Part shown: one piece after another, positions 43,090 through 52,610 of the stretch
Layout: the number at the start of each line of letters is the position of its first letter
How positions within the stretch are numbered: position 1 is the first letter of the stretch
Assembly (NCBI RefSeq): GCF_010668395.1
Contig: NZ_WUEY01000025.1
Coordinates: 22,222-86,221 of the forward strand
Reading direction: 5' to 3'
DNA length: 64,000 nt
DNA from: Martinezella lusitana
GTDB taxonomy: Bacteria > Pseudomonadota > Alphaproteobacteria > Rhizobiales > Rhizobiaceae
Made by a program: the position numbers and the translations under genes
Notes under the pieces: model-generated
Databases searched by the model: none
Told to the model about the DNA's origin: nothing
Seen by the model: the letters and a program-made list of their open reading frames with translations, nothing else

Positions 43090-45987
43090 ATGAATGCCCA
43101 TTCGGAAGGCGAGTTCAGTGAAGTACCGTTGGCAAAGGTTGCTAGGATGACGCCGTCCCAACACGAGATAATCTCGTTTGGTCCCTTCACCTTGCAATTG
43201 AGTGGGAGGCGGCTACTCCGTGACGGCTTGCCCCTGTACTTAGGCGCAAGAGCCTTCGACCTCCTTTGGCTACTAGCGTCGCGGCCGAACGAGGTCGTCC
43301 ACAAGCGCGAGCTTTTGTCGGCGGTCTGGCCCGAGGTCGCGGTAGATGACGGCAGCTTGCGATTTCAAATTACAAATTTACGCAAGCTTCTCGGTGAACA
43401 GGCCGGCGGTCCTAAATATATTTCGACGGTGGTGGGTCGGGGCTACTGCTTCGTGGCTGAGACGTCGCGTGGCAGGGGAAAAATCGGAACGGGAACTGTA
43501 GCGGTTCATCCCCAACGCAATTTGCCCAATCGCGCGACACATATCTTTGGACGATCGGCAGACAACAATGCAATTGCATCTTTGCTGCGCAACGAACGCC
43601 TCGTGACGATTGTGGGCACCGGGGGTGTCGGAAAAACAACGGTTGCGGTTTCAATTGCCCACGATCTTCCGGAGCCTTTGAACGAGGCAATTCATTTTAT
43701 TGACCTTGGGGCGACGAGCGAGCCCTCATTGGTCGTTCCAACGGTCCTCTCTACGCTTGGTGTCTCCGTACAATCCAAAGATCCGACGTCGGCCTTGATC
43801 GCTTATCTAGCGAATAGCGGCCAAACCTTGCTTCTACTGGACACTTGCGAACACGTTATCGAGGCAGTGGCTGCGATGGCATCGCGAATACTCGCTGCTG
43901 CACCATCGACACGAATGCTTGCGACCAGCAGAGAGCAACTCCAAATCGACGGCGAGAGAGTCTATAAGCTGCAGCCACTGGCATGTGCTCCGGTTCAGCA
44001 CTTCGACCTTAATGCGGTTCAAAGTTTTCCTGCGACCCAACTTTTCCTACAACGTGCGGCGGCAAGTGGCACGCCCCTTCATCTCGACGAATCCGACGCA
44101 GAAGTTCTGGCGAATCTCTGTCGGAAACTCGATGGCCTCCCTCTCGCTTTGGAGTTGGCGGCGGCAAGGGTCGGCAGCTACGGTCTACACAAGACGGCGG
44201 ACCTTCTCGACAAGCATCTGATGCTTTCCTGGCCGGGGCAACGAACCGCGCCACAACGGCAAAAAAGCCTGCAGGCAGCGTTGGATTGGAGCTATGGACT
44301 CCTATCGGACTTCGAACGCAGGCTGCTCCACCAACTTGCTTTGTTTGCTGGTCATTTTTCGATGGAAGCGGTGCTGGATGTTGCCACTCCTCTATCCGAC
44401 GAGATCACTGTACTTGCTGCCATCGACAGTCTTGTGGCGAAGTCGATGGTAGTTGCATGGTCTGCCGGTACAGGCATGCGTTATCGCTTGCTTGACACCA
44501 CACGAGCCCACGCCCTCAACTTTCATATCGATCAAGGTGAACTGAACGCAATGGCGAAGCGCCATGCCATTCACTATATAGAGTGGTCGAATGCCGAAGG
44601 AGTGTTTTGGCATAACCAATCTGATATGGAGCGGCGGTCACATAGGCTCTCTGCCCTGGCAAACGTTCGGGCGGCGCTGGATTGGTGCTTTGGTCCTGTA
44701 GGCGACCACGACGTTGGAATTGACCTTGCTGCCGCCGCGGCGCCTATGTTTCTTTCAATGTCCTTGTTGGGAGAATGCCAGCAATGGATGTCTCGCGCAT
44801 TGGAGGTCCTCGCAGGAAGTGCCGTGAATGATTCTCAAGAGATTCGTTTGCAGGCTGCTTTGGGGGTTTCTTTGATGTTCACGCGCGGCGAGAGTGAAAC
44901 CGCTCGCAAGGCATTGAAACGCGCTCTGGTGATCGCCGAGCAGCGCGGCGACGCTGAGGAACAGCTTTCCATTCTCGGACCACTCCATCTCTTTCACCTA
45001 AGCACCGGTGAATTCAATACCTCATTGGGCTATGCCGAGCAGGCCGTCCAACATGCTGTTGGACGAGATTCCGCTTCTAGCGCGCAAGTCAATTCGCTGG
45101 TTGGCGTTTCATTGCATTTCAAGGGCGAGTTATCTCGTGCTCGAGATGCCCTCGTTGCCGCGTCAATACAGAGCCCTGCAAATGGAAATCCCGCAACTTA
45201 CTTGGGAATTGAGAGAAGCGTTGCCGGTACCTTCTTGGCTAGAACGCTTTGGTTGCAGGGAGGGCCGAACGAAGCGATTGCAGAACTCGATACGGCGCTC
45301 AAGTCGGCTGAACTTGTGGCACATCCCCTATCGCTCTCGATTGCCATGATGTGGGCTTGCACGGTTTTCCTATGGAATGGCGACCTTCCTGAGGCTACCA
45401 AAAGCATGGAGAGGATGAGCGAGTGCGCAATTACCTATTCGCTTGCCGCTCATCGGGCGGTGGCAGAGGGATTTCGTGGGGAGTTGGCTTGTCAATCTGG
45501 AGATCCGGTTGGCGGGATAGCGCTTTTAAGGCAGTCTCTGCAGGAATTGCATCAAGCTAACTACAAGCTGCACACGACACCGCTTAGCATCGCCCTCATC
45601 GAGGCACTTTGCTCAGTCGCCAGATATCAAGAAGCCATTGAATTGACGTTGGAAACTCGCCGGCTCGTCGAAGAGAACGGCGACACTGTCTATTTGCCAG
45701 AGCTGTTCAGACTGCAAGGACGGATTTTGCTTTCGCGAACCGCAGACAAAAATAAAGAAGAAGCCCAAGATAGTTTCCAAAAGTCGTTGATGCTGAGTCG
45801 TGAACAAGGCGCCGTCGGATGGGAACTGCGAACAGCGATGGATCTCGCCTTACTTTATAGGGGGCGAGGGCGAAGCGGTGAGGCGACACTGCTTCTCCAG
45901 TCAGTGCTCGAAAAGTTCAACGCTGAATCGAATTCGGCCGATTTGCGTGGGGCGAGACTGTTCCTCTTGAACTCCAATGCCTTATAG
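43090..45987 (+). CDS. Winged-helix STAND ATPase with TPR-type C-terminus
   Basis: 965-residue regulator. Residues about 25-118 form an OmpR/PhoB-type winged helix (FGPFTLQLSGRRLLRDG ... RGYCFVAE). Next is an NTPase domain with Walker A VGTGGVGKTTVA (about 175-186), Walker B TLLLLDTCEHVIEA (about 249-262), then LATSREQL and LDGLPLALELAAARV. These match the NB-ARC/AfsR-like regulators common in rhizobia. The last 450 residues are helical repeats (TPR-like). ATG 43147 is an alternative start. It lacks a receiver and probably senses a ligand through the repeats. Target genes are unknown. Confidence 0.85.
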   Translation: MNAHSEGEFSEVPLAKVARMTPSQHEIISFGPFTLQLSGRRLLRDGLPLYLGARAFDLLWLLASRPNEVVHKRELLSAVWPEVAVDDGSLRFQITNLRKLLGEQAGGPKYISTVVGRGYCFVAETSRGRGKIGTGTVAVHPQRNLPNRATHIFGRSADNNAIASLLRNERLVTIVGTGGVGKTTVAVSIAHDLPEPLNEAIHFIDLGATSEPSLVVPTVLSTLGVSVQSKDPTSALIAYLANSGQTLLLLDTCEHVIEAVAAMASRILAAAPSTRMLATSREQLQIDGERVYKLQPLACAPVQHFDLNAVQSFPATQLFLQRAAASGTPLHLDESDAEVLANLCRKLDGLPLALELAAARVGSYGLHKTADLLDKHLMLSWPGQRTAPQRQKSLQAALDWSYGLLSDFERRLLHQLALFAGHFSMEAVLDVATPLSDEITVLAAIDSLVAKSMVVAWSAGTGMRYRLLDTTRAHALNFHIDQGELNAMAKRHAIHYIEWSNAEGVFWHNQSDMERRSHRLSALANVRAALDWCFGPVGDHDVGIDLAAAAAPMFLSMSLLGECQQWMSRALEVLAGSAVNDSQEIRLQAALGVSLMFTRGESETARKALKRALVIAEQRGDAEEQLSILGPLHLFHLSTGEFNTSLGYAEQAVQHAVGRDSASSAQVNSLVGVSLHFKGELSRARDALVAASIQSPANGNPATYLGIERSVAGTFLARTLWLQGGPNEAIAELDTALKSAELVAHPLSLSIAMMWACTVFLWNGDLPEATKSMERMSECAITYSLAAHRAVAEGFRGELACQSGDPVGGIALLRQSLQELHQANYKLHTTPLSIALIEALCSVARYQEAIELTLETRRLVEENGDTVYLPELFRLQGRILLSRTADKNKEEAQDSFQKSLMLSREQGAVGWELRTAMDLALLYRGRGRSGEATLLLQSVLEKFNAESNSADLRGARLFLLNSNAL

Positions 45988-46047
45988 GGAGCCGGGTTCC
46001 GTATATCATGGTTTCTTTTAAGTGTCGGGAGAGGGGCAAACGCTTCA

Positions 46048-47514
46048 CTATTTGGCGCCGTCTGGGAATAGGATTGCTTTCGTTTCAAGAAAGGCGCGGA
46101 CGCCCTCGGGTCCACCTTCACGCCCAAATCCAGACATTTTGTAACCTCCGAACGGGACGGCGGGTGTCAATTCCATACCGTTTACGCCGACTTGGCCAGC
46201 GCGTACCTGGCGAGCGACTGCGAGAGCTTCGCCCGGTTCTCCGAACACTGTTCCACTCAACCCGTAGTCGGTGTCGTTGGCAATCGAAATTGCTTCATCC
46301 ACGGTCTCGTAGGTGTGAATCGTTACGACGGGTCCAAACACCTCCTCTCTAGCGAGCGGTGTATCGCGATTTACCTTTCGCATAATCGTTGGTTCAATGT
46401 AGTGGCCACGGCCGGAAACAGAGCGTTCTCGCCCACCCATGACGATCTGGGCGCCATTTTTGACGCCATCGTTTATATAGGTCAGCACCCTCTCGAACTG
46501 CCTACGGTTCAAGACGGGACCGATTTGGGTCGTACTGTCCCATGGATCTCCGACGTTGAAGGCGCCTATTCTCCGCGCGATAACGTCAACAAGTTCGTCT
46601 TCGCGGGAACTGGGCAGCAATAACCGAGACTGGGAAAAGCAGAATTGGCCGGAGAAAGGCATACAGAACTGTTGCAAGGTAGGCATGGCGCGCTCGATAT
46701 CCACGTCCTTGAGAAGTATTGCAGCTGCTTTACCACCTAGTTCAAGGGTGAGGCGGCCCATCCGACCGGCGACAACGGAGGCGATAGCGCTGCCGGTTAC
46801 GACACTGCCCGTGAAACTGACCTTGGCAACATCTCGCGATGAAACCAACCATGCACTTACGTCAGCATCCGCAAGGACAACGTTGACGACACCTGGCGGA
46901 AATCCAACGTCGTGGACGCACTGAGCAACAAGCATTGCGTCGAGCGGGCTTTCGGGGGAGGCCTTTATTATACAGGTGCAGCCAGCCGCTAAAGCAGCGC
47001 CGAGCTTCGTCATCAAAATCGGAAGCGCAGCATTCCACGGTGTGATTAATGCCGAGACGCCGATGGGCTCTTCGATCACTTTCGCAAAACCGAGCTGCGT
47101 CGGACGTTCGGTTTCGAATTCAAAGGAAGCGGCGAGATCAGCAAAATACCGCAAGCGGACCGTAGTCAGTGGCGCGAGTCGATTTGTCATTGAGATCGGC
47201 GCTCCCACCTGGGCAGTCCAAAGATGGGCGGCAAGCTCGCGGTTTTCGGCCAGCTTGTCCGCCAATCGGTGCATCAGCGCCGATCTTTCTCGCGGTAATA
47301 GTTTTGGCCAGGGGCCCGACTGAAATGCACGTTTTGCCGCCGCGATGGCCAATTCCATCTCGCCGGCGGCCGCCAGCGGAACGGATGCTACAACTTCCTC
47401 GGTGGACGGACTTATAATTTCTTTACGCGTCGGCGATGAACCACGGATCCAACATCCATCTATATAAAAGCTGTCGAAAAAGTGAGACGGAATAGTCGAC
47501 ATCCATCCATTCAT
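46048..47514 (-). CDS. NAD(P)-dependent aldehyde dehydrogenase
   Basis: About 488 residues. The cofactor segment is PIGVSALITPWNAALPILMTK in parts (about 152-172). The general-base region is TLELGGKAAAILL (Glu near residue 255), the catalytic Cys is in FSGQFCFSQSR (about 288-298), and EVFGPVVTIHTYE follows near 395. The start at 47514 is chosen because GAGGA lies 8 nt before it. It resembles aryl/alkyl aldehyde dehydrogenases. The nearby alcohol-oxidising and flavin enzymes suggest a degradative pathway. No vir-box is seen at the usual distance. Aldehyde unknown. Confidence 0.88.
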   Translation of the reverse strand: MNGWMSTIPSHFFDSFYIDGCWIRGSSPTRKEIISPSTEEVVASVPLAAAGEMELAIAAAKRAFQSGPWPKLLPRERSALMHRLADKLAENRELAAHLWTAQVGAPISMTNRLAPLTTVRLRYFADLAASFEFETERPTQLGFAKVIEEPIGVSALITPWNAALPILMTKLGAALAAGCTCIIKASPESPLDAMLVAQCVHDVGFPPGVVNVVLADADVSAWLVSSRDVAKVSFTGSVVTGSAIASVVAGRMGRLTLELGGKAAAILLKDVDIERAMPTLQQFCMPFSGQFCFSQSRLLLPSSREDELVDVIARRIGAFNVGDPWDSTTQIGPVLNRRQFERVLTYINDGVKNGAQIVMGGRERSVSGRGHYIEPTIMRKVNRDTPLAREEVFGPVVTIHTYETVDEAISIANDTDYGLSGTVFGEPGEALAVARQVRAGQVGVNGMELTPAVPFGGYKMSGFGREGGPEGVRAFLETKAILFPDGAK

Positions 47515-47968
47515 GCGCATTTCCTCAATTTGGAGAGCCGAAGCGACGTAAGCGCTTGCGCCGATGGTTGCTGTAGGATCGTCGAAGGAGTGTAAGTTAA
47601 GAGGTGGCGATCCATATCCTGCCTCGCATTTCTGGACCCGGTTGGAAGGAAGGCAATGGCATCAAGATTGATTGTCATGCGCGGTTGGGGCGGAACGGAA
47701 CGCCAACGGTTACGATGCCAGTGAGACCGTAGGTCCAGGAAACTCGACACTCTATTTGTTTCCAAAGGCGACGCATCACGGTTCGGGATGACCCCGGGGT
47801 TCTGTCTCGACATGACTATTTCGATCACCTCAACGGCGATGTTGGCGAGAGATCCTTGCACTGGCATATCCTATCCGACGAATTTCACGCGATTTCTTCA
47901 CGCCGTAGTCGAATGTGTTTCCTAGCCGAGCAGGATGTCTTCGAAGTTTCATGGGCGGGTTTTTATCC

Positions 47969-47980
47969 TACAATTGAAAT
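47969..47980. promoter_or_regulatory. vir-box-like site (distal), acyltransferase promoter
   Basis: TACAATTGAAAT matches the classical 12-base vir-box TNCAATTGAAAY exactly. It matches 12 of 14 positions of the longer consensus. It lies about 172 bp upstream of the acyltransferase start. Confidence 0.5.
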
Positions 47981-48055
47981 CCAGGCTCGGGGGTGGGCCA
48001 GCGATATCGGTCTTGGGTGCCGCACGCCACAGGTCAACAACAGGCGTGAGCTCAA

Positions 48056-48069
48056 GTTTCACTTGAAAT
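48056..48069. promoter_or_regulatory. vir-box-like site (proximal), acyltransferase promoter
   Basis: GTTTCACTTGAAAT matches RTTDCAWWTGHAAY at 13 of 14 positions. It is 83 bp before the ATG at 48152. A degenerate copy ending ATTTGAAAT at 48089 follows 20 bp downstream. Confidence 0.6.
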
Positions 48070-48151
48070 TCTATTTCTCTATTTGAAATGGCGGTGCTGT
48101 TCGACGGCGACACAAATTTCCCGTCCAAAATCAATTGCGGAACAATGCTAC

Positions 48152-49409
48152 ATGCACGGTCGACTATTGCATCCAAAGCTCCGCGGTCTCGGCGGCGCTG
48201 AGCGTCTTATGTATCTTTACTCGAAGGCGCATCCGCGCCATTTCTGCATCGTTGCGCAGATTAAGGCGAAAAGGTCCGCGACGACTACCGGCGTACGCTT
48301 CGAGCTGTTCAATGGCGGCATCAATTGTTGCGTTCAGGCATTGGCGAAGATGCGTTGCAAGGTCCTTTCTTTTTGGTGTAGCCATGGCCGAGCCGTTGAT
48401 GCTCTCGCGTGTCAGTCAATTTGCATGGGTGGATCGCGTTAAAACGGAACTTGAGACGAATTTCGAGGATGGAGGCGGGTTGTTCAGAGCCGTCGTACTC
48501 CATGACGATGTGGGCGCCGACTTCGTATTGACCTTCCACCATGCAATTGCTGATGGCATGTCTGGAACTGCGATTGCAGAAGATCTGATGAAGGCACTGG
48601 CGGGGAGAGCTTTAGAGCCGCTTGGCGTACCCAGCTCGCTTGAGAACTTTAACTCCCTGTATCATGGAATGGAGCTACCTGATGATCTCCGGGGTCCCTC
48701 ACTATTGGGCGACCGGGCAATGATGTTAGCCCAGGCAGATCGGCCGCTCTGGCGCCAGTTCGAAAACGACAGCGTGTCAATCAGCACGGCCACAATCGAA
48801 GCCGATGTTATCGGGGTCCTCCGTCAGTTGTGTCGTGACATGGGCACCACGGTGAACAGTGCAATCTGTACCGCTATTGCTTTGGTGGGGTGCAAGGTCG
48901 AAAAACGGAGCGAATACAAGATACTTAGTGCGATTGATGTGAGGCCAATTATCGATCTCGATTATGAGAGATGCGCGCTACGAGCTGTCGCCGCCACCCA
49001 CTCCATCCACAAACCTGACACCGAAGATTTTTGGATTGCCGCTCGAGCGCATAGCGAGATGGTAAAAGGCTCGCGTGAAAAGGCGAGAATCGTAGAGACC
49101 AGTCGTATGTTGGATCGGTTGATACCCCCAACTTGCGATCCTCGTATCGCGTCCGGACTGTTGGGAAGCCTGGGCTACGATGCCGTCGTTTCAAATCTCG
49201 GAAATCTCTCGATTAGACCCCGGATAGACGACGTTCAGTTGTCGGCGCTGTGGGGCCCGGTTGGGCAAGCTCGCCTAAAGAGCGAGAGGTTTCTGGGGGT
49301 CGCGACTACCCGGAACGTGATGCGGATGTTGGAAGCCACTCCAACATATCAGAGGCCGCTATTGAGCGACCTGAAGCCGTGCCTCGTAGACATAGTCCGG
49401 CCTCGCTGA
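48152..49409 (+). pseudogene. Condensation-domain-like acyltransferase, apparently frameshifted
   Basis: The ATG at 48152 opens a frame with LRGLGGAERLMYLYSKAHPRHFCIVAQI in parts, typical of the N-terminus of CoA-dependent condensation-type acyltransferases. From about 48320 the similarity continues in another frame (WVDRVKTELETNFEDGGGLFRAVVL in parts). That frame holds the catalytic HHAIADG (the HHxxxDG motif) and runs to a normal end with LSIRPRIDDVQLSALWGP. So one gene of about 418 residues appears broken by a shift around 48260-48330, or there is a sequence error there. An uninterrupted frame from 48135 lacks the N-terminal motif. Enzymes of this type join acyl groups to alcohols or amines. 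Confidence 0.6.
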
Positions 49410-49535
49410 TGAGGACTCAACCAGCCCGTAGGCGAAAAGCGCCGTGGATGACAAGTGTAGTCATTTGTCGAGGGCGCTGAAACACAGGTCAAATCCAAAT
49501 CCAGAATTTTCGCCAAAAGGTTTTCTGGAGCGACG

Positions 49536-50552
49536 ATGAGCGTATTTGACAGAAATGGGTTAAGGGACTTGCAAATTTGTGTCGCCGGGCCGGGTGCGAT
49601 CGGGTTGACACTTGCAGCAAGGCTGTCGGTAGGGGGCTTTCAGGTTGCTGTAATCGCCCGTAACGAAAGTCTACATGCGATCAGAGAAAGCGGCATACGT
49701 CTGATTGACCGGGAAGGCGACCACACATTTCGCGTAGACGTCGGAAGCGCATCAGCTTTTCCAAAGCAGGACATCTTGTTCCTGTGCCCTAAATCTCAAG
49801 ATATGCCAGCTCTTGCCAATGCCGTAAGATCGGTGGTTGGCGCGGATACGATTATCGTGCCGGTGATTAATGGCATACCGTGGTGGTATTTCGAAGGCGA
49901 AGCCGGAGCTTGGGCTGGTCGCCATGTGCGATCGGTAGACCCCGATGGTTCTCTTAAGAGCATTTTCCGGTCATCCCAGATCATCGGCACGACAACGGTT
50001 ATCACCGCCGAAAGGGTGCAGCCCGGTTTCGCGAAAACGTTCAACCCGCTGCAGATGACGATCGGAGAAATCAACAACGAGATATCGCCTCGACTAGAGC
50101 GGTTGGCAGCTGTGCTGCAAATGTCGGGAATCGACGTTCAGATAACTTGGCGTATTCGAGATGCGGTCTGGACAAAAGTTGTGCGAAATTTGATTTCCAA
50201 TCCTGTGTCGGCGGTCACCGGCGCGACTCTTCGTGAGAACTTTGGAGACGGCTACCTCGCGGAGGTCAGTCGCCAGATGCTGTATGAGGTTCTTCCGGTG
50301 ATAGCTGCTTATGGTGCCAGATTGGAGACCGACCCCAATACAATATTGGCTGCTGGACGGAAGATGGGGGATGTAAAGACCTCGATGCTTCAAGACCTCG
50401 AACGGGGCGCGCCACTGGAGTTGGCAGCTATCTGCGACGCCGTGCTGGAATTGGCAGCGCTGCATGGCATCTCTATGCCTGTAACCCAGGCGATCACGGG
50501 GCTCGCTCGCTTCCGGAGCCGTTGCAACTTCGCCATGCAAGCTGCTCAATAG
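49536..50552 (+). CDS. Ketopantoate reductase (ApbA/PanE) family oxidoreductase
   Basis: 338 residues. The N-terminal NADP motif is VAGPGAIGLTLAARLS (about 16-31). LFLCPKSQDMPALANAV, IVPVINGIPWWYF (about 108-120) and the catalytic-Lys segment VWTKVVRNLISNPVSAVTG (about 209-227) follow the family order. In rhizobial accessory regions such proteins often reduce 2-oxo acids other than ketopantoate, so the pantothenate role should not be assumed. It follows the acyltransferase gene by 126 bp on the same strand. A second site is not obvious upstream. Confidence 0.82.
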   Translation: MSVFDRNGLRDLQICVAGPGAIGLTLAARLSVGGFQVAVIARNESLHAIRESGIRLIDREGDHTFRVDVGSASAFPKQDILFLCPKSQDMPALANAVRSVVGADTIIVPVINGIPWWYFEGEAGAWAGRHVRSVDPDGSLKSIFRSSQIIGTTTVITAERVQPGFAKTFNPLQMTIGEINNEISPRLERLAAVLQMSGIDVQITWRIRDAVWTKVVRNLISNPVSAVTGATLRENFGDGYLAEVSRQMLYEVLPVIAAYGARLETDPNTILAAGRKMGDVKTSMLQDLERGAPLELAAICDAVLELAALHGISMPVTQAITGLARFRSRCNFAMQAAQ

Positions 50553-51268
50553 ACGCCGGCACTGGAGATCGCGCTTCGGTACACCATAGCTCACCGTTGA
50601 GGAGGCCGGACTTGGTCAATCAAGCAGATAGTTGCGGAATAACCGGCGCGAGGCCCTTCCAATAAAGTGGCATGCCTATCAATCGCACCGACCGTGATTG
50701 ATCGAAGGTTCGAGCAGATTGTGGCCAGCTGGCTGCATTCTCGGCTGTGAGCACCGCTTCGCCTGGAGGCGGAAAAAGAAATCACCCAGACGCGAGAAAC
50801 TACGGCTGTTTCAACATCAAAGTGTACATGCGCGCTATACCGCTCACTTCGATGTATCAATCGCAGCCTGTTGTTGTTGTTGGCTTTCGTTGGCAATGTA
50901 CAGACGAGATCGGCCGGATGCGCAAAAGGCTGGCTAAAGGAATACTTGCCGCAAGCCGATTTCTACCTGTCGAGATTACAGACGAAACATAGTGCCGCAA
51001 CTTTGAAACGATGCCGTGGACTTGAGGTCCTAGCTTGTCGCTGGGTTGGAGTCACGCTGGGGCTTTCACCTTGTAACGGCGACGCCTGCTTTGGGTTACA
51101 GATGATTTCGGTGATGTGCTCACTGAGACAGATCGAAAGTCCCATTTCACGACAATCCCAAAGCGTGGAGCGCCCAATCGCACATCGTTCGATCGGTCAA
51201 CGCGGTCGGAGATTCAAGACGAGACCGCCCATGTGGTGGATCGTCAGCCAGATGTTTGGGAGAGAACA
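50553..51268. other. Intergenic, nothing recognised
   Basis: 716 bp between two plus-strand genes. Several short open frames on both strands lack any family signature. It holds the promoter of the sensor kinase gene. Confidence 0.4.
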
Positions 51269-52501
51269 ATGACCGACCGATTTCCTATTTCTTCAAAGCT
51301 CGGTGCAGTGCATTTCGCACGAGCTTTGACGCCCAGGTCATTGCGTGGCCGTTTGCTTCTAGTCTTGGGTGTGGGTCTGATCATTGCGCATGGAGCCCTC
51401 GCGATCGGCATTGCTGGCGACGCTCTGCGCGCTTCCACCATAAGCTTCGAGCGCGGCCCTGCACCAACCGCTACAGAAGTTGCCGTACTCGATGAGGAAG
51501 ACAGAGGTGGAATTGGCGCGCGTCCCGCGTCCGGGCAAGCTGCATTTGCAGCGACCGCGAAGGCCGGCGATGACTATTCTGACCTCCGACAACCGATAGC
51601 GTTTGCCTATCCCCGCGGGGATGTCCCCGCGGCGATGGGAGGCGTGGAGGCAATGTGGGCTGCTATCTGCGGTCACGTTGTTTTACTCCTTGTCCTTGGT
51701 TCGCTGGGATGGATTGCGATCAAACAGGTAGTTCAGCCATTGGCAAAATTCACCGCTGCAGCTAACGCGTTACAACCCGAGCAACTTGGGCCCCAGCTCA
51801 GCGAAACCGGCCCAAGCGAGGTCGTCGCAGCTGCGAAGGCTTTTAACGAGATGCGGGCGCGCATCACGCATCATATTGAAGAACGCATTCACCTGCTGAG
51901 CGCATTTTCCCATGACATGCAAACTCCAATAACGCGAATGAGACTACGCGCTGAATTAGCCGCCGATTTCCCGGAACGGGAGAAGCTTCTGCAAGATTTG
52001 GCGGAAACCGAGCGGTTGGTTCAGGAAGGGATTGCCTATGCAAAGAATGCTCATGTCAAGGCGGAGGATTTCAGAACGGTCGATCTGACGTCACTTATCG
52101 AGAGCATAGCAGCAGACTATCAGGATACGGGAAGGCAGGTTTCAGTCGTTGCGCACCCGAAAGGATCGATTGTTACGAAGCCGCGGGCGCTTCGGCGTAT
52201 CCTCTCCAATTTCATCGACAATTCGCTGAAGTATGCCGGGGCCGCCGAAATAGCCGCGTCACGCGGCTCGTCTGGCGAGACTGTTATTGCGATCGCGGAT
52301 CGCGGTCCGGGGATTGCTGAGGATCTCCTTGACGCTGTCAAGAAGCCCTTTGTCAGGATTGAACATATGAATTGCGAGGGCATCGCTGGAGCCGGCCTCG
52401 GCTTAGCCATAGCTCAACAACTCGCTACCGAGATTCAGGGATCCATCAATCTTAGAAACCGGCCGGCGGGCGGACTTATAGCGGAGATCACTCTTTTCTA
52501 A
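51269..52501 (+). CDS. Orphan sensor histidine kinase (EnvZ-like H-box)
   Basis: 410-residue kinase, ATG chosen for the GGGAGAG 5 nt upstream. Two membrane helices (about 27-50, LRGRLLLVLGVGLIIAHGAL; about 130-155, AICGHVVLLLVLGSLGWIAI) enclose a short periplasmic loop of about 85 residues. A HAMP-like linker follows, then the H-box SAFSHDMQTPITRMRLRAEL (about 213-232) and the N-box NFIDNSLKYAG. G1 is DRGPGIAEDLL and G2 is GAGLGLAIAQQLA. No response-regulator gene is adjacent. It could feed the VirG-like regulator at 41942, but that is only a guess. Confidence 0.88.
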   Translation: MTDRFPISSKLGAVHFARALTPRSLRGRLLLVLGVGLIIAHGALAIGIAGDALRASTISFERGPAPTATEVAVLDEEDRGGIGARPASGQAAFAATAKAGDDYSDLRQPIAFAYPRGDVPAAMGGVEAMWAAICGHVVLLLVLGSLGWIAIKQVVQPLAKFTAAANALQPEQLGPQLSETGPSEVVAAAKAFNEMRARITHHIEERIHLLSAFSHDMQTPITRMRLRAELAADFPEREKLLQDLAETERLVQEGIAYAKNAHVKAEDFRTVDLTSLIESIAADYQDTGRQVSVVAHPKGSIVTKPRALRRILSNFIDNSLKYAGAAEIAASRGSSGETVIAIADRGPGIAEDLLDAVKKPFVRIEHMNCEGIAGAGLGLAIAQQLATEIQGSINLRNRPAGGLIAEITLF

Positions 52502-52610
52502 GGGACCTCCGGCAAAAGGAAGCCGCGACACTGCCGCTATGCTGCGAATAATTGGCCGCGGCAGTCGCGGCCACCGTATCTTTGCGTCGCAGGCTCAGAG
52601 CCGGACGCGC

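Larger units (their letters stand above)
47515..48151. other. Divergent intergenic region with vir-box-like sites
   Basis: 637 bp between the aldehyde dehydrogenase (-) and the acyltransferase (+). Apart from the vir-box-like sites listed separately I see no gene. Small frames on both strands lack motifs. Confidence 0.4.

Noticed and set aside
47949..48176. 75-residue minus-strand frame in the acyltransferase promoter
   Set aside because: It covers the vir-box-like sites and has no family motif or clear ribosome site.
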